9,216 nucleotides of DNA, from positions 1-9,216 of the forward strand of contig JAIRLK010000340.1 of NCBI GenBank assembly GCA_031259515.1. The letters are read 5' to 3'. A model generated the notes under the pieces. It had not been told where the DNA came from. It worked only from the letters and a program-made list of their open reading frames with translations, and ran no database searches. Shown here piece by piece: positions 1 through 6,933 of the stretch (its first letter is position 1; every line of letters starts with the position of its first letter). Origin of the DNA: Treponema sp. Lineage in GTDB: Bacteria > Spirochaetota > Spirochaetia > Treponematales > Breznakiellaceae. Made by a program: the position numbers and the translations under genes.

Positions 1-220
1 CTTTTTCGCCTTCCCGAAAGGTACCGACAAAGTAATTGTGGATAAATTCACCGCCGCTGTGGGCGACATCGCGAAAAACGACAGCGCCTACGCGAAAACC
101 ATCGCCGACGCCTACAGCCAGACCCCGGTTTTCTATCCCGGTGAGGAGGGGTTTCAAAAACTTGACGAAGCGAAGCGATCCATCGCCCAGTATCAGGAAC
201 AGTTCAGGATCAATAAATAA
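1..220 (+). CDS. TctC-family substrate-binding protein, C-terminal end (partial)
   Basis: This is the last 72 or so codons of a periplasmic binding protein of the tripartite tricarboxylate transporter (TctC/Bug) family; the gene begins before the window. Reading from base 2, the frame is open and gives FFAFPKGTDKVIVDKF, which matches the C-terminal pattern of the family (aromatic-x-P-x-GT-x-x-x-IVDK). The complete paralogue on the minus strand has WMPPGTDKAIVDKF at the equivalent place. The stop is TAA at 218-220. The protein would bind a carboxylate in the periplasm and deliver it to the TctAB membrane pair encoded 11 bases downstream. The internal GTG at 38 lies within the conserved block and is not a real start. 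The ligand cannot be predicted from this fragment. Confidence 0.88.
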   Translation, partial: FFAFPKGTDKVIVDKFTAAVGDIAKNDSAYAKTIADAYSQTPVFYPGEEGFQKLDEAKRSIAQYQEQFRINK

Positions 221-231
221 GGAGAAGTATC

Positions 232-720
232 ATGTCAGCCAGGTATAAAGATCTGTGTTCGGGATTATTTTTGACGCTTCTGGGCTTGGCCTTTTTTATT
301 TCATCTTTCGGTATACCCCGGGGAGCCGAGATGGGTGCGGGGGCGGATTTTATGCCCAAAGTACTCTCTGTGCTGTTGTTCCTTTTGGGTGGCCTTATCA
401 CCCTTCAGGCCCGGAACAGGGTATCAGACCAGGCGGGGGCGGAAAAAGCTCCGGACTCCACTGAGGCTCCCCGGAGCGAAAACAACCGCTCTTTGCTACT
501 CTCCTTGCTATACCTGGCTCTTTTTATTGGCCTTCTGGATAGGATAGGATTTATTATTATGACCTTCCTGTACGCCTTTTTCCAGATTTTATTATTCGCC
601 CCCCGGGAAAAACGGAACTATGTTCTTTTCGGGATCATTGCCGCGGTTTTGATAATTCTCGTTTATCTCATCTTTGTTAAAGGTTTCAAGATGATGCTGC
701 CCGGTGGAATTCTTGGTTAG
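232..720 (+). CDS. tctB: TctB-family small membrane subunit of a tripartite tricarboxylate transporter
   Basis: The protein has 162 residues, normal for the small membrane subunit TctB. Hydrophobic stretches lie near residues 11-26, 43-59, 88-102, 105-123 and 130-149, with a charged, low-complexity loop at about 61-86. The GADFMPK segment before the second stretch (37-43) and the C-terminal LPGGILG (156-162) are typical of the family. TctB associates with TctA in the inner membrane; its exact role is poorly defined. A good ribosome site (GGAGAAG, 221-227) precedes the ATG. It sits between the tctC end and tctA, the usual tctCBA order. The minus-strand paralogue shares the pattern RYK...GLF at its N-terminus but is clearly divergent. 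Confidence 0.9.
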   Translation: MSARYKDLCSGLFLTLLGLAFFISSFGIPRGAEMGAGADFMPKVLSVLLFLLGGLITLQARNRVSDQAGAEKAPDSTEAPRSENNRSLLLSLLYLALFIGLLDRIGFIIMTFLYAFFQILLFAPREKRNYVLFGIIAAVLIILVYLIFVKGFKMMLPGGILG

Positions 721-732
721 GAAGGAGACACT

Positions 733-2217
733 ATGAATACCATAATTGCGGGTTTTGCTTCCATTATGAATCCCCTCTGCCTTGGCTTGATAATATTAGG
801 GACTGCGGCCGGTATTATCTTCGGGGCCCTGCCGGGGCTTACGGCCGCCATGGGGGTCGCCCTTTTTTTGCCTTTGACTTTTTCGGCGGAACCTATTCAG
901 GCGCTCTGCCTTTTGATGGGGGTCTATATCGGTGGAATTTCCGGTGGCCTTATCTCGGCGATTCTGCTTAAAATCCCCGGAACCCCTTCTTCCATCGCCA
1001 CCACCTTTGACGGCGGCCCCATGGCGGAACGGGGTGAAGCCGGCAAAGCCTTGAGCGTGGGGGTGTTCTATTCTTTTTTAGGAACCTTCCTGTCCCTGGG
1101 GGCCCTTGTTTTTATCGCCCCATCCCTGGCGAAGCTAACCATCAAATTCGGGCCCTTTGAATATTTCGGCATCGGTGTGTTCTCCCTGACCATGGTGGGT
1201 AGCCTCGTGTCAGGATCCGTGGTGAAGGGCCTGGCAAGCTGCGTGCTGGGGCTCTGCCTTGCCCTGGTCGGTTCCGCCCCGATAAGCGGCGCCCTGCGCT
1301 ACACCTTTGGCTTCTATGAGCTGGATATAGGTTTTGAGCTTTTGCCCGTGTTGGTAGGGCTCTTCGCGATTTCCGAAGTTTTGCAGACAGCCGCTAAAGG
1401 GATAAAAGCGGATAACGGAACCGTCCGGAAGTACCGGATTTCTCCTGCCGGCGTTTCTTTGCGGGAGTTTAAAGAGCAACTGGTTAACTTTTTCCGTTCC
1501 GCGCTTATCGGCATCGGTATAGGAATCCTCCCCGGCATCGGCGGCGGCACCTCAAACATGATCGCCTATGCGGCAGCCCGGAACCAGAGCAAGCATCCTG
1601 AAAAATTCGGTACCGGAATTATTGACGGGATTATCGCTTCGGAGGCTTCCAACAACGCCTCCGTTGGCGGCGCCCTCATTCCCCTGATGACTTTGGGAAT
1701 TCCCGGCGATACGGTAACCGCCATGCTGCTAGGAGCTTTGATGCTTCACGGTATCAGCGTAGGACCCCTGCTTTTTAAAAGTAACGGGGTCCTGGTATAC
1801 GGTATTTTTGCCGCCGTGCTGGTTGCCACCATAGCCATGTATGTCATCGAATTGGCGGGAATGCGGCTGTTTGTCAAAATACTCAACGTGCCCCGGTACA
1901 TCCTGCTCCCGGTCATTACGATACTCTGTTGCGTGGGAACCTACGGCGCCAACAACCGTATCTTTGATATCGCCACGGCCCTTGTTTTCGGAATCATCGG
2001 TTTTCTGATGCAGAAGTTTGGATTCTCCCTTTCCGCCGTTATCCTGGGGTTCATTCTTGAGCCCATTATCGAGACCAATTTAATCCGGGGCCTGATGTTT
2101 TCCGAAGGAAGTTTTATTCCTTTCCTGACCAGCCCCATCGCGGCTTTGTTCCTGGCGGTGGCGGTTCTCTCGGTGGTGTTTACCATCCATAAGGAATGGA
2201 AGCGCGGGGAACGTTAA
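733..2217 (+). CDS. tctA: TctA-family large membrane subunit of a tripartite tricarboxylate transporter
   Basis: This is a 494-residue, strongly hydrophobic protein of full family length. It shows both copies of the PG-containing signature motif of TctA proteins: GALPGLTAAMGVALFLP (residues 31-47) and ILPGIGGGTSNMIAYA (265-280). It also has KIPGTP (80-85), GGPMAERGE (94-102), ASEASNNA (302-309) and TLGIPGD (320-326), all conserved in the family. It forms the main translocation subunit, working with TctB and the periplasmic TctC and driven by an ion gradient. The ribosome site GAAGGAGA (721-728) lies close upstream of the ATG, 12 bases after tctB, so the genes are surely co-transcribed. It is a useful intact reference for the shortened paralogue at 5530-6921. 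Confidence 0.95.
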   Translation: MNTIIAGFASIMNPLCLGLIILGTAAGIIFGALPGLTAAMGVALFLPLTFSAEPIQALCLLMGVYIGGISGGLISAILLKIPGTPSSIATTFDGGPMAERGEAGKALSVGVFYSFLGTFLSLGALVFIAPSLAKLTIKFGPFEYFGIGVFSLTMVGSLVSGSVVKGLASCVLGLCLALVGSAPISGALRYTFGFYELDIGFELLPVLVGLFAISEVLQTAAKGIKADNGTVRKYRISPAGVSLREFKEQLVNFFRSALIGIGIGILPGIGGGTSNMIAYAAARNQSKHPEKFGTGIIDGIIASEASNNASVGGALIPLMTLGIPGDTVTAMLLGALMLHGISVGPLLFKSNGVLVYGIFAAVLVATIAMYVIELAGMRLFVKILNVPRYILLPVITILCCVGTYGANNRIFDIATALVFGIIGFLMQKFGFSLSAVILGFILEPIIETNLIRGLMFSEGSFIPFLTSPIAALFLAVAVLSVVFTIHKEWKRGER

Positions 2218-2245
2218 TGTCCGTAAAACTTCTGAACATTGGGAT

Positions 2246-2274
2246 TGTTCCAAAACCCGGTTAGTTTTGAAACA
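2246..2274. repeat. Imperfect inverted repeat between tctA and garR
   Basis: Two 11-base arms, TGTTCCAAAAC (2246-2256) and GTTTTGAAACA (2264-2274), are inverted complements with one mismatch and are separated by a 7-base loop. There is no T-run directly after the right arm, so it is not a classical terminator. It could be an mRNA stem-loop, an operator, or one copy of a dispersed intergenic repeat; the sequence alone does not say which. Confidence 0.5.
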
Positions 2275-2321
2275 GCCTCAATTAACTTTTAACTTTTATT
2301 ATTTTTCATAAGGAGAGAATT

Positions 2322-3203
2322 ATGATAATCGGATTTATCGGGCTCGGAATCATGGGACGGCCCATGGCTAAGAACCTTATCAAAGCGGGGTACAAACTTG
2401 TCGTATATGACAGGTTTGCGAAGCTGGACGATGTAGTTGCCCTGGGTGCCGAAGCCGCTTCTTCCAATAAGGAGGCGGCTTCCAAGAGCGGCCTCCTTAT
2501 CACCATGCTGCCAAACTCTCCTCACGTAAAAGAGGCGATTCTGGGCACGGAGGGCGTTATTGAGGGCATCAAACCTGGTTCCATCGTGGTGGATATGAGT
2601 TCTATTGCCCCCGCGGTTTCCCAGGAAGTGGGCACCGCCCTTAAAGCTAAAAACATTCCGTTTTTGGATGCGCCGGTTTCAGGCGGCGAACCTAAGGCTG
2701 TCGATGGTACGCTGGCCATCATGGTGGGTGGCGACCAAGCGTCCTTTGAAAAAATAAAGCCTGTATTGGAAAAAATGGGATCCTCGGTGGTACTTTGTGG
2801 TGACATCGGCGCCGGTAATATAACCAAACTGGCAAATCAGATCGTGGTAGCTCTGAACATCGCGGCGGTTTCCGAGGCTTTCGTGCTTTCCACCAAAGCC
2901 GGCGTTGATCCCGAAAAGGTCTTTCATGCCATCAAAGGCGGCCTGGCGGGTTCCACGGTCATGAACGCCAAGATTCCCATGATCCTTGCCGGCGACTTTA
3001 AACCGGGTTTCCGCGTTGAACTTCATATCAAGGATCTGCAGAACGCCCTGGATACGGCCCATAATCTGAACGTACCGGCGCCCCTAACCGCGGTAATGAT
3101 GGAGACCCTTCAGGCCCTCAAGGCGGACGGCTGTGAAAAGGACGACCATTCAGCCATAGTCAAGTTCTACGAAAAACTGGCCGGGGTTGTGGTACGGAAA
3201 TGA
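2322..3203 (+). CDS. garR: Tartronate semialdehyde reductase (2-hydroxy-3-oxopropionate reductase)
   Basis: This 293-residue NAD(P)-dependent enzyme of the beta-hydroxyacid dehydrogenase family should reduce tartronate semialdehyde to D-glycerate in the cytoplasm. The N-terminal Rossmann nucleotide-binding motif is GLGIMGRPMAKN (residues 7-18). TMLPNSPHVKE (61-71), DMSSIAPAVS (91-100), the substrate loop DAPVSGGEPKA (116-126), the catalytic lysine K169 with N173 in GNITKLANQ, GGLAGST (206-212) and HIKDLQNALDT (235-245) follow. These segments match my memory of E. coli GarR nearly residue for residue, which is why I name the subfamily rather than just 3-hydroxyisobutyrate dehydrogenase. The ATG has a strong ribosome site, AAGGAGAG (2310-2317). 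A 104-base spacer separates it from tctA; it probably belongs to the same transcription unit. Tartronate semialdehyde arises from aldarate aldol cleavage or from glyoxylate carboligase. Confidence 0.88.
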   Translation: MIIGFIGLGIMGRPMAKNLIKAGYKLVVYDRFAKLDDVVALGAEAASSNKEAASKSGLLITMLPNSPHVKEAILGTEGVIEGIKPGSIVVDMSSIAPAVSQEVGTALKAKNIPFLDAPVSGGEPKAVDGTLAIMVGGDQASFEKIKPVLEKMGSSVVLCGDIGAGNITKLANQIVVALNIAAVSEAFVLSTKAGVDPEKVFHAIKGGLAGSTVMNAKIPMILAGDFKPGFRVELHIKDLQNALDTAHNLNVPAPLTAVMMETLQALKADGCEKDDHSAIVKFYEKLAGVVVRK

Positions 3204-3271
3204 GAAGAGCGTTATATGGCCGCGTCGGCTAGTTTTGTCTTATGGCGCGGCACAAAAAATTCGAACGAGAT

Positions 3272-3279
3272 AAAGGCGG
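3272..3279 (+). promoter_or_regulatory. Ribosome binding site that decides the start of the DapA-family gene
   Basis: AAAGGCGG lies 4 bases before the ATG at 3284. The upstream in-frame ATG at 3242 has only CTAGTTTTGTCTT before it and no purine-rich site. The 14 residues it would add (MARHKKFERDKGGI) resemble nothing in the family, whose members begin shortly before the G-V-x-V-P-x-x-T-P strand. The site itself is only moderate in strength. Confidence 0.6.
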
Positions 3280-3283
3280 CATT

Positions 3284-4180
3284 ATGAACAGCGATTTTGT
3301 TAAAGGCGTGGTTGTACCAATTCTGACACCCATTGACGGGAGTGAAAAAATTGACGAAGCGGCCATGCGCCGGATGGTGAATTATGTGATCCAGGGCGGG
3401 GTGGACGGCATTTTACTTTATGGCAGCAATGGAGAATTTTTCGCCATTGATGATGACGGAGAATTTGAACGGGGTATTGACATAGCGTTAAGCGAAATAA
3501 AAGGCAGGGTTCCGCTCTATGCCGGAATTGGTTCCATAACTACGAGGAAATGTATTATCCGGGCGGAGAGGGCGGCGGAAAAAGGCGTTCAGGCTATATC
3601 CATACTGCAACCCATGTTTCTCAGTCCCCGCGATGACAATCTGTATGATCATTTCGCCGCCATTGCCGGATCGGTGAGGGATCTTCCGGTGTTGCTGTAC
3701 AATAACCCTCGGGCGGGTTATGGCATCAGCCCCGCATTGACCGCCAGGCTTAACCGGGATATAGATAATATCGTCGGCGTAAAAGATTCCTCCGGGAACA
3801 TGAATATCCTGGCCGAGTATGTGCGCCTGACGGAGGGCACGGGCTTCAAAGTCTTGGCCGGAAAAGACACGCTGATTTTCGCCTCTCTTGCCCAGGGAGC
3901 CGTGGGATGCGTGGCGACTACCGCGAATTTCGTCCCCGCCCTGGTGGTAGATATTTACCGGCGTTACATGGCGGGGGATATGGACGGCGCACGGAAAGCC
4001 CAATTCCGCCTGACCCCGATCCGTCTTGCCATGGATCTCGCCGATTTCCCGGCAGGTACCAAGGACATGGCAAATCTGATGGGTCTTAACGCGGGGCCCC
4101 CTTACCTGCCGAATAAAAGCGCCACCGGTTCTACGCTGGAACAGATGCGCGCCGTATTAAAGGAATCGGGCCTGTTGTAA
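3284..4180 (+). CDS. DapA-superfamily (class I aldolase/lyase) protein, probably acting on a 2-keto acid
   Basis: From the chosen ATG the protein has 298 residues, normal for the DHDPS/N-acetylneuraminate lyase superfamily of TIM-barrel lyases that form a Schiff base with a 2-keto acid. Visible landmarks are the VVPILTP strand (9-15), the GSNGE loop (47-51), the YNNP motif with Y139, and the Schiff-base lysine K167 in GVKDSSGN. Against true dihydrodipicolinate synthase: the usual threonine pair of GTTGE is Ser48-Asn49 here, and the position of the second tyrosine of PYY, part of the catalytic triad, is Phe112 (PMF, 110-112). So it is unlikely to make lysine precursors. Lying 80 bases after garR and downstream of a carboxylate transporter, it is more likely a 2-keto-3-deoxy-acid aldolase or a dehydratase of a deoxy-keto-aldarate. 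The exact reaction is not determined. Confidence 0.85.
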   Translation: MNSDFVKGVVVPILTPIDGSEKIDEAAMRRMVNYVIQGGVDGILLYGSNGEFFAIDDDGEFERGIDIALSEIKGRVPLYAGIGSITTRKCIIRAERAAEKGVQAISILQPMFLSPRDDNLYDHFAAIAGSVRDLPVLLYNNPRAGYGISPALTARLNRDIDNIVGVKDSSGNMNILAEYVRLTEGTGFKVLAGKDTLIFASLAQGAVGCVATTANFVPALVVDIYRRYMAGDMDGARKAQFRLTPIRLAMDLADFPAGTKDMANLMGLNAGPPYLPNKSATGSTLEQMRAVLKESGLL

Positions 4181-4220
4181 GGGCATCGTTTTTATCCCCA
4201 CTTTTCCCGGTCCTCCTCCT

Positions 4221-4253
4221 CCGAAATGCCTCATTTTGAAAAAAGTAACTTTA
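4221..4253 (-). mobile_element. Possible terminal segment of the decayed insertion sequence
   Basis: Directly after the stop codon of the transposase remnant, the minus strand reads GTTACTTTTTTCAAAATGAG followed by GCATTTCGG. A short tail like this just after the transposase stop, with GTTAC and TGAGGCA elements, resembles insertion-sequence ends I recall for related integrase-type transposases. No matching opposite end is present in the window, so the terminal inverted repeat cannot be confirmed. Confidence 0.3.
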
Positions 4254-4529
4254 GGCCGCCGGTTCCCTCCCGGAAGAAAAGTACCGCGCGGCAATGGCCT
4301 CCCGCAACGCGAGGACGGCCTTGTTCACATTGTATTGTAACCGCACCGGATTGTAAAGCCCGCACAGCCGAGTCAGTTCCGTTTTTACTTCGGACGGTAG
4401 CGCCTCCGATTCCATGAGGCGCTGGTAGGGGCTGCGGGGCGCGTCATATTTCTTGCTCTCCTGGGAGCCGACCTTCACCTTGCTTACCAGCTTCATCGTG
4501 GGCATGAAGAAGTTCAGAAGCGGAACCAA
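4251..4529 (-). pseudogene. C-terminal remnant of a DDE (integrase-type) transposase
   Basis: The minus-strand frame ending in TAA at 4251-4253 encodes LLNFFMPTMKLVSK, then KKYDAPRSPYQRLMES (residues 26-41 of the open frame) and a short helical tail with LYNP. The combination of N-F-F-x-P-x-M-K-L, a basic patch, Y-D-x-P-x-(S/T)-P-Y-Q-R-L-(M/L)-E-S and a final L-N-P-like motif is the C-terminal end of transposases with an rve (integrase catalytic) core, often annotated simply as integrase catalytic region. Only about 90 of the several hundred expected residues remain; the DNA-binding and DDE catalytic parts are gone. Its upstream edge runs directly into the SAF-domain remnant near 4515-4530. 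The apparent TTG start at 4529 is an artefact of that junction, so the piece is certainly non-functional as a transposase. Confidence 0.72.
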
Positions 4530-4715
4530 AGGGCAGGAACTTCCCTCCTCTGGGGATGGGGACCAGCGCGGCCTTGTGACCCGACGGAATATCCTCCTTG
4601 AGGATCACTCCGCATACCTTCTGTCCGGCCTTCACGCCTGCCGCGGCGATAGCCTGTTGTCAGCAGGGTTTATGCGGATAAAAACCGCCTCGTCTCTGTC
4701 TGTCATGATTGTCAT
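4525..4715 (-). pseudogene. Broken SAF-domain sugar-acid dehydratase (UxaA/GarD-type N-terminal or small subunit)
   Basis: On the minus strand an ATG at 4715 (or 4706) opens MTDRDEAVFIRINPADN. The frame then shifts near 4652-4657, and the neighbouring frame continues AIAAAGVKAGQKVCGVILKE, then DIPSGHKAALVPIPRGGK up to about 4525. I-N-x-x-D-N followed by D-I-P-x-G-H-K-x-A-L-x-x-I is characteristic of the SAF domain found at the N-terminus, or as a separate small subunit, of altronate and galactarate dehydratases. Restoring about one base after AAC would rejoin the two halves. The domain is cut short before its usual end (Y-G-x-x-I-G) by the transposase remnant, and no large catalytic domain remains. 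It lies about 53 bases after the GntR regulator stop, so it was probably the next gene of that operon. No clear ribosome site is seen. An intact product would have fed a deoxy-keto acid to the aldolase. Confidence 0.62.
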
Positions 4716-4768
4716 TACAGGGTATCATATTCACGCCGCATTATTCCACTGTCGCCAGCACGAAAAGA

Positions 4769-5473
4769 TCAGGCTTTGTTCCGCAGCATATTGTCCCAGG
4801 AAACTTCCAGGTGTTCCCGCATGGTGGTTTCGGCAAGATCAGGGTCCCGTTTGCGCAAGGCGGTCAATATCTTGCGGTGACGCACAATACCGTCTTCGTT
4901 TCTGCCGGGAACAAGGACACCCCGGCGGATCACCTTGCGGAGAATTTCGGAGATTGATTCGATAAAAACCGCGAGCAACACATTCCCGCTGGCCCTGGCG
5001 ATGGCCACATGAAAATCGCAATCCAGTAGCACGCGCCGGTCTATATCGTCTTTTTGGCGCTCCATTTCATCGGTGAGCTCTTCCATTTTGTCCAGATCCG
5101 TGTCGCTGGCTTTTTCCGCGGCGATCCGCGTGGCGGTCAATTCCAGAGAATAACGGATGACGTAAATATCATTGTCGGAAATGTTGTCCAGTTTGATAAA
5201 CCGGTTGAGGAGTCCCGAAACGGTGGACGCCTCCGGCCTAGTTATATATGAGCCATTGCCGGTTTTCATCTGTACAAGGCCCCGTTCTTTTAAGAGCTTG
5301 AGCGATTCGCGTATAATGGTACGGCTTACATTAAATTTCGAGGCGAGGTCCGCCTCGGACGGCAGTTTGCCGTTTTCCACGAGGGAGCCGTCCAGTATGG
5401 AATCCTCCAGAATATCAGCGACCTGTTCGTAGTAGTTTACTTTTTGCAGTTTTATATCTATCAACGCCGGCAT
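4769..5473 (-). CDS. FadR-subfamily GntR transcriptional regulator
   Basis: This 234-residue regulator has an N-terminal winged helix (residues about 13-80): VADILEDSILDGSL, then KLPSEADLASKFNVSRTIIRESLKLLKERGLV (37-67) and the wing KTGNGSYIT (70-78). The C-terminal all-helical FCD ligand-binding domain (about 100-228) shows R107, D153 and H155 in DCDFH, H199 in VRHRKI and H221 in MREHLE, the positions expected for the metal- and carboxylate-binding pocket of this subfamily. Such proteins usually repress sugar-acid or organic-acid operons until the ligand binds. It is co-directional with, and 56 bases after, the minus-strand tctA, so it most likely senses the substrate of that operon. The ATG at 5473 has a weak purine-rich site (GAGGCGGG). 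The AT-rich spacer upstream contains the palindrome AGTATACT at 5496-5503, which might serve an internal promoter or operator. Confidence 0.9.
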   Translation of the reverse strand: MPALIDIKLQKVNYYEQVADILEDSILDGSLVENGKLPSEADLASKFNVSRTIIRESLKLLKERGLVQMKTGNGSYITRPEASTVSGLLNRFIKLDNISDNDIYVIRYSLELTATRIAAEKASDTDLDKMEELTDEMERQKDDIDRRVLLDCDFHVAIARASGNVLLAVFIESISEILRKVIRRGVLVPGRNEDGIVRHRKILTALRKRDPDLAETTMREHLEVSWDNMLRNKA

Positions 5474-5529
5474 GGTTTCCCGCCTCTTTTTTCAAAGTAT
5501 ACTCTGTTTTCAACAATAAAACTATAATA

Positions 5530-6921
5530 CTATTGCCCCTGGGTTTTAACCTTTATCCGTCTGATTAAACCCGTTATCCCGGGCCAGAGAATTACCCCCA
5601 GGGAGATAAGCAAAAAGGTACCGGAAATTTTCCTTGTTAAGAATGGGAAAAAGTCTCCCCGGCTCATCATAAGCCCCCGGCGCAGGTTGACTTCGCAAAT
5701 GGGTCCCAGGATATAGCCCATGATGATTGGGCTTAAGGGAATGTCAAAGATGGTGAGGGCGAATCCCATAAGGCCCCAGCCGAAGAGAGTCCACACGTCG
5801 AACATGCGATTATTGACTCCGAAGGAACCCAGGAGGCAGAGAACCATCACCAGAGGGATAAGGGTATTTTTCGGGACTTTCATAAGGTGGATAAATCCCC
5901 GGATGCCGAAATATTCAATCACAAAGGTGATAAGGCTGCACACCAGCAAGACCGCAAAGAAAGTATAGATCAGGCGAATGTTTTGGGTATAGAACATGGG
6001 GCCGGGGCTTAACCCGTTCATGACGAAGCCGCCCAGGAGTACCGCGGTAACCGTATCGCCTGGTATACCCAGGGTCAACAGGGGAACAAAGGTGCCGCCT
6101 ATACAGGCGTTGTTCGATGACTCAGAAGCCACAAGGCCGTCGATAATGCCGGTGCCGAATTTTTCCTGATGTTTGGAACTTTTCTTGGCAATGCCGTAAG
6201 CCAGCATGTTACAGGTTACCCCGCCCAAGCCGGGCAGTATGCCGATAAAAGTTCCGATTGCCGATGACCTGATAAAATTCCAGAACTGTCCGACAAACTC
6301 TTTTAGGGTAAGCCAGGGGCCGGATCGTTTTATTTCAGCTATGCAGAGTTTCTCTTTTTTCTCTTTCCGTACATTAAGGATTTCCGAGAGGGCAAAGAGC
6401 CCGACCAGGGAAGGAACCGAATCAAAGCCTGCGTCCAGAGGGTGAAAGCCGAAGGTGTACCTCGTAAAACCGTCGATAGGCGCGGCGCCCACGCAGGCCA
6501 GGAAGAGTCCCAGTATGCAGGAAATAAGTCCTTTGGTTATGGATTTTCCGCACAGCGCCGACACAAGGGTTAAGGAAAAAATCCCCACAGAAAAGTATTC
6601 ATAAGCCCCAAGCTTAAGGGCGAATTTTCCCAGGACAGGAGTTAAAAAAAGCAGGATAAAAATGCCGAAGAGAGTTCCCAAAAAAGAATAGAATATGCAG
6701 ACCATCAGGGCTTTGTATCCTTCGCCCCGGTCAGCCATGGGTCCGCCCTCGAAAGTGGAAGCGATTGACGCAGGGGTACCGGGTATTTTTAATAGAACCG
6801 CCGAGATAAGCCCCCCGGAAATGCCGCCGAAGATAATCCCGATGATAACGCCGCCTATAAGCAGCACATAGGGCAGAGGCGAACTAAACGCTTGGACGAA
6901 GCCTTCGATGAGCAGTCCCAT
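5530..6921 (-). CDS. tctA: TctA-family membrane subunit with an internal in-frame deletion
   Basis: The 463-residue membrane protein is clearly TctA: KIPGTP (45-50), GGPMADRGE (59-67), the second signature ILPGLGGVTCNMLAYG (228-243), ASESSNNA (265-272) and TLGIPGD (283-289). Aligned by eye to the plus-strand TctA, it runs in register up to IIFG (29-32), then jumps straight to GISGGLISA (33-41). The paralogue has 36 more residues here (its 32-67), including the first signature GALPGL and the following membrane segment. The reading frame is intact on both sides (junction near 6825-6831), so the protein may still be made, but its topology and transport function are doubtful. The ATG at 6921 has the ribosome site CAGGAGAC and follows tctB after 12 bases. 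It lies upstream of the regulator in the same operon. Confidence 0.9.
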   Translation of the reverse strand: MGLLIEGFVQAFSSPLPYVLLIGGVIIGIIFGGISGGLISAVLLKIPGTPASIASTFEGGPMADRGEGYKALMVCIFYSFLGTLFGIFILLFLTPVLGKFALKLGAYEYFSVGIFSLTLVSALCGKSITKGLISCILGLFLACVGAAPIDGFTRYTFGFHPLDAGFDSVPSLVGLFALSEILNVRKEKKEKLCIAEIKRSGPWLTLKEFVGQFWNFIRSSAIGTFIGILPGLGGVTCNMLAYGIAKKSSKHQEKFGTGIIDGLVASESSNNACIGGTFVPLLTLGIPGDTVTAVLLGGFVMNGLSPGPMFYTQNIRLIYTFFAVLLVCSLITFVIEYFGIRGFIHLMKVPKNTLIPLVMVLCLLGSFGVNNRMFDVWTLFGWGLMGFALTIFDIPLSPIIMGYILGPICEVNLRRGLMMSRGDFFPFLTRKISGTFLLISLGVILWPGITGLIRRIKVKTQGQ

Positions 6922-6933
6922 AAATGTCTCCTG

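Noticed and set aside
275..300. Terminator-like hairpin in the plus-strand tctB, matching the one in its paralogue
   Set aside because: GGC-TTG-GCC before the T-run gives only three pairs; it is not comparable to the six-pair hairpin at 7391-7406.
2281..2321. Promoter in the AT-rich spacer before garR
   Set aside because: TATTAT (2297-2302) lacks a -35 partner and lies too close to the ribosome site; the tandem TTAACTTTT words are simple AT-rich sequence.
3219..3251. Stem GCCGCG/CGCGGC between garR and the DapA-family gene
   Set aside because: Only six pairs with a 21-base loop and no T-run; within chance expectation.
3242..3283. Longer N-terminus for the DapA-family protein from the ATG at 3242
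   Set aside because: It has no ribosome site, and the 14 extra residues (MARHKKFERDKGGI) do not resemble the family N-terminus; the ATG at 3284 has a purine-rich site at a usable distance.
4181..4225. Terminator after the DapA-family gene
   Set aside because: There is a TTTTT run near 4189, but no stem of more than about three pairs directly before it.
5474..5529. Promoter for the GntR regulator in the spacer after tctA
   Set aside because: TATACT on the minus strand (5501-5496) looks like a -10 box, but no convincing -35 box lies 16-18 bases upstream; read-through from tctA is sufficient.
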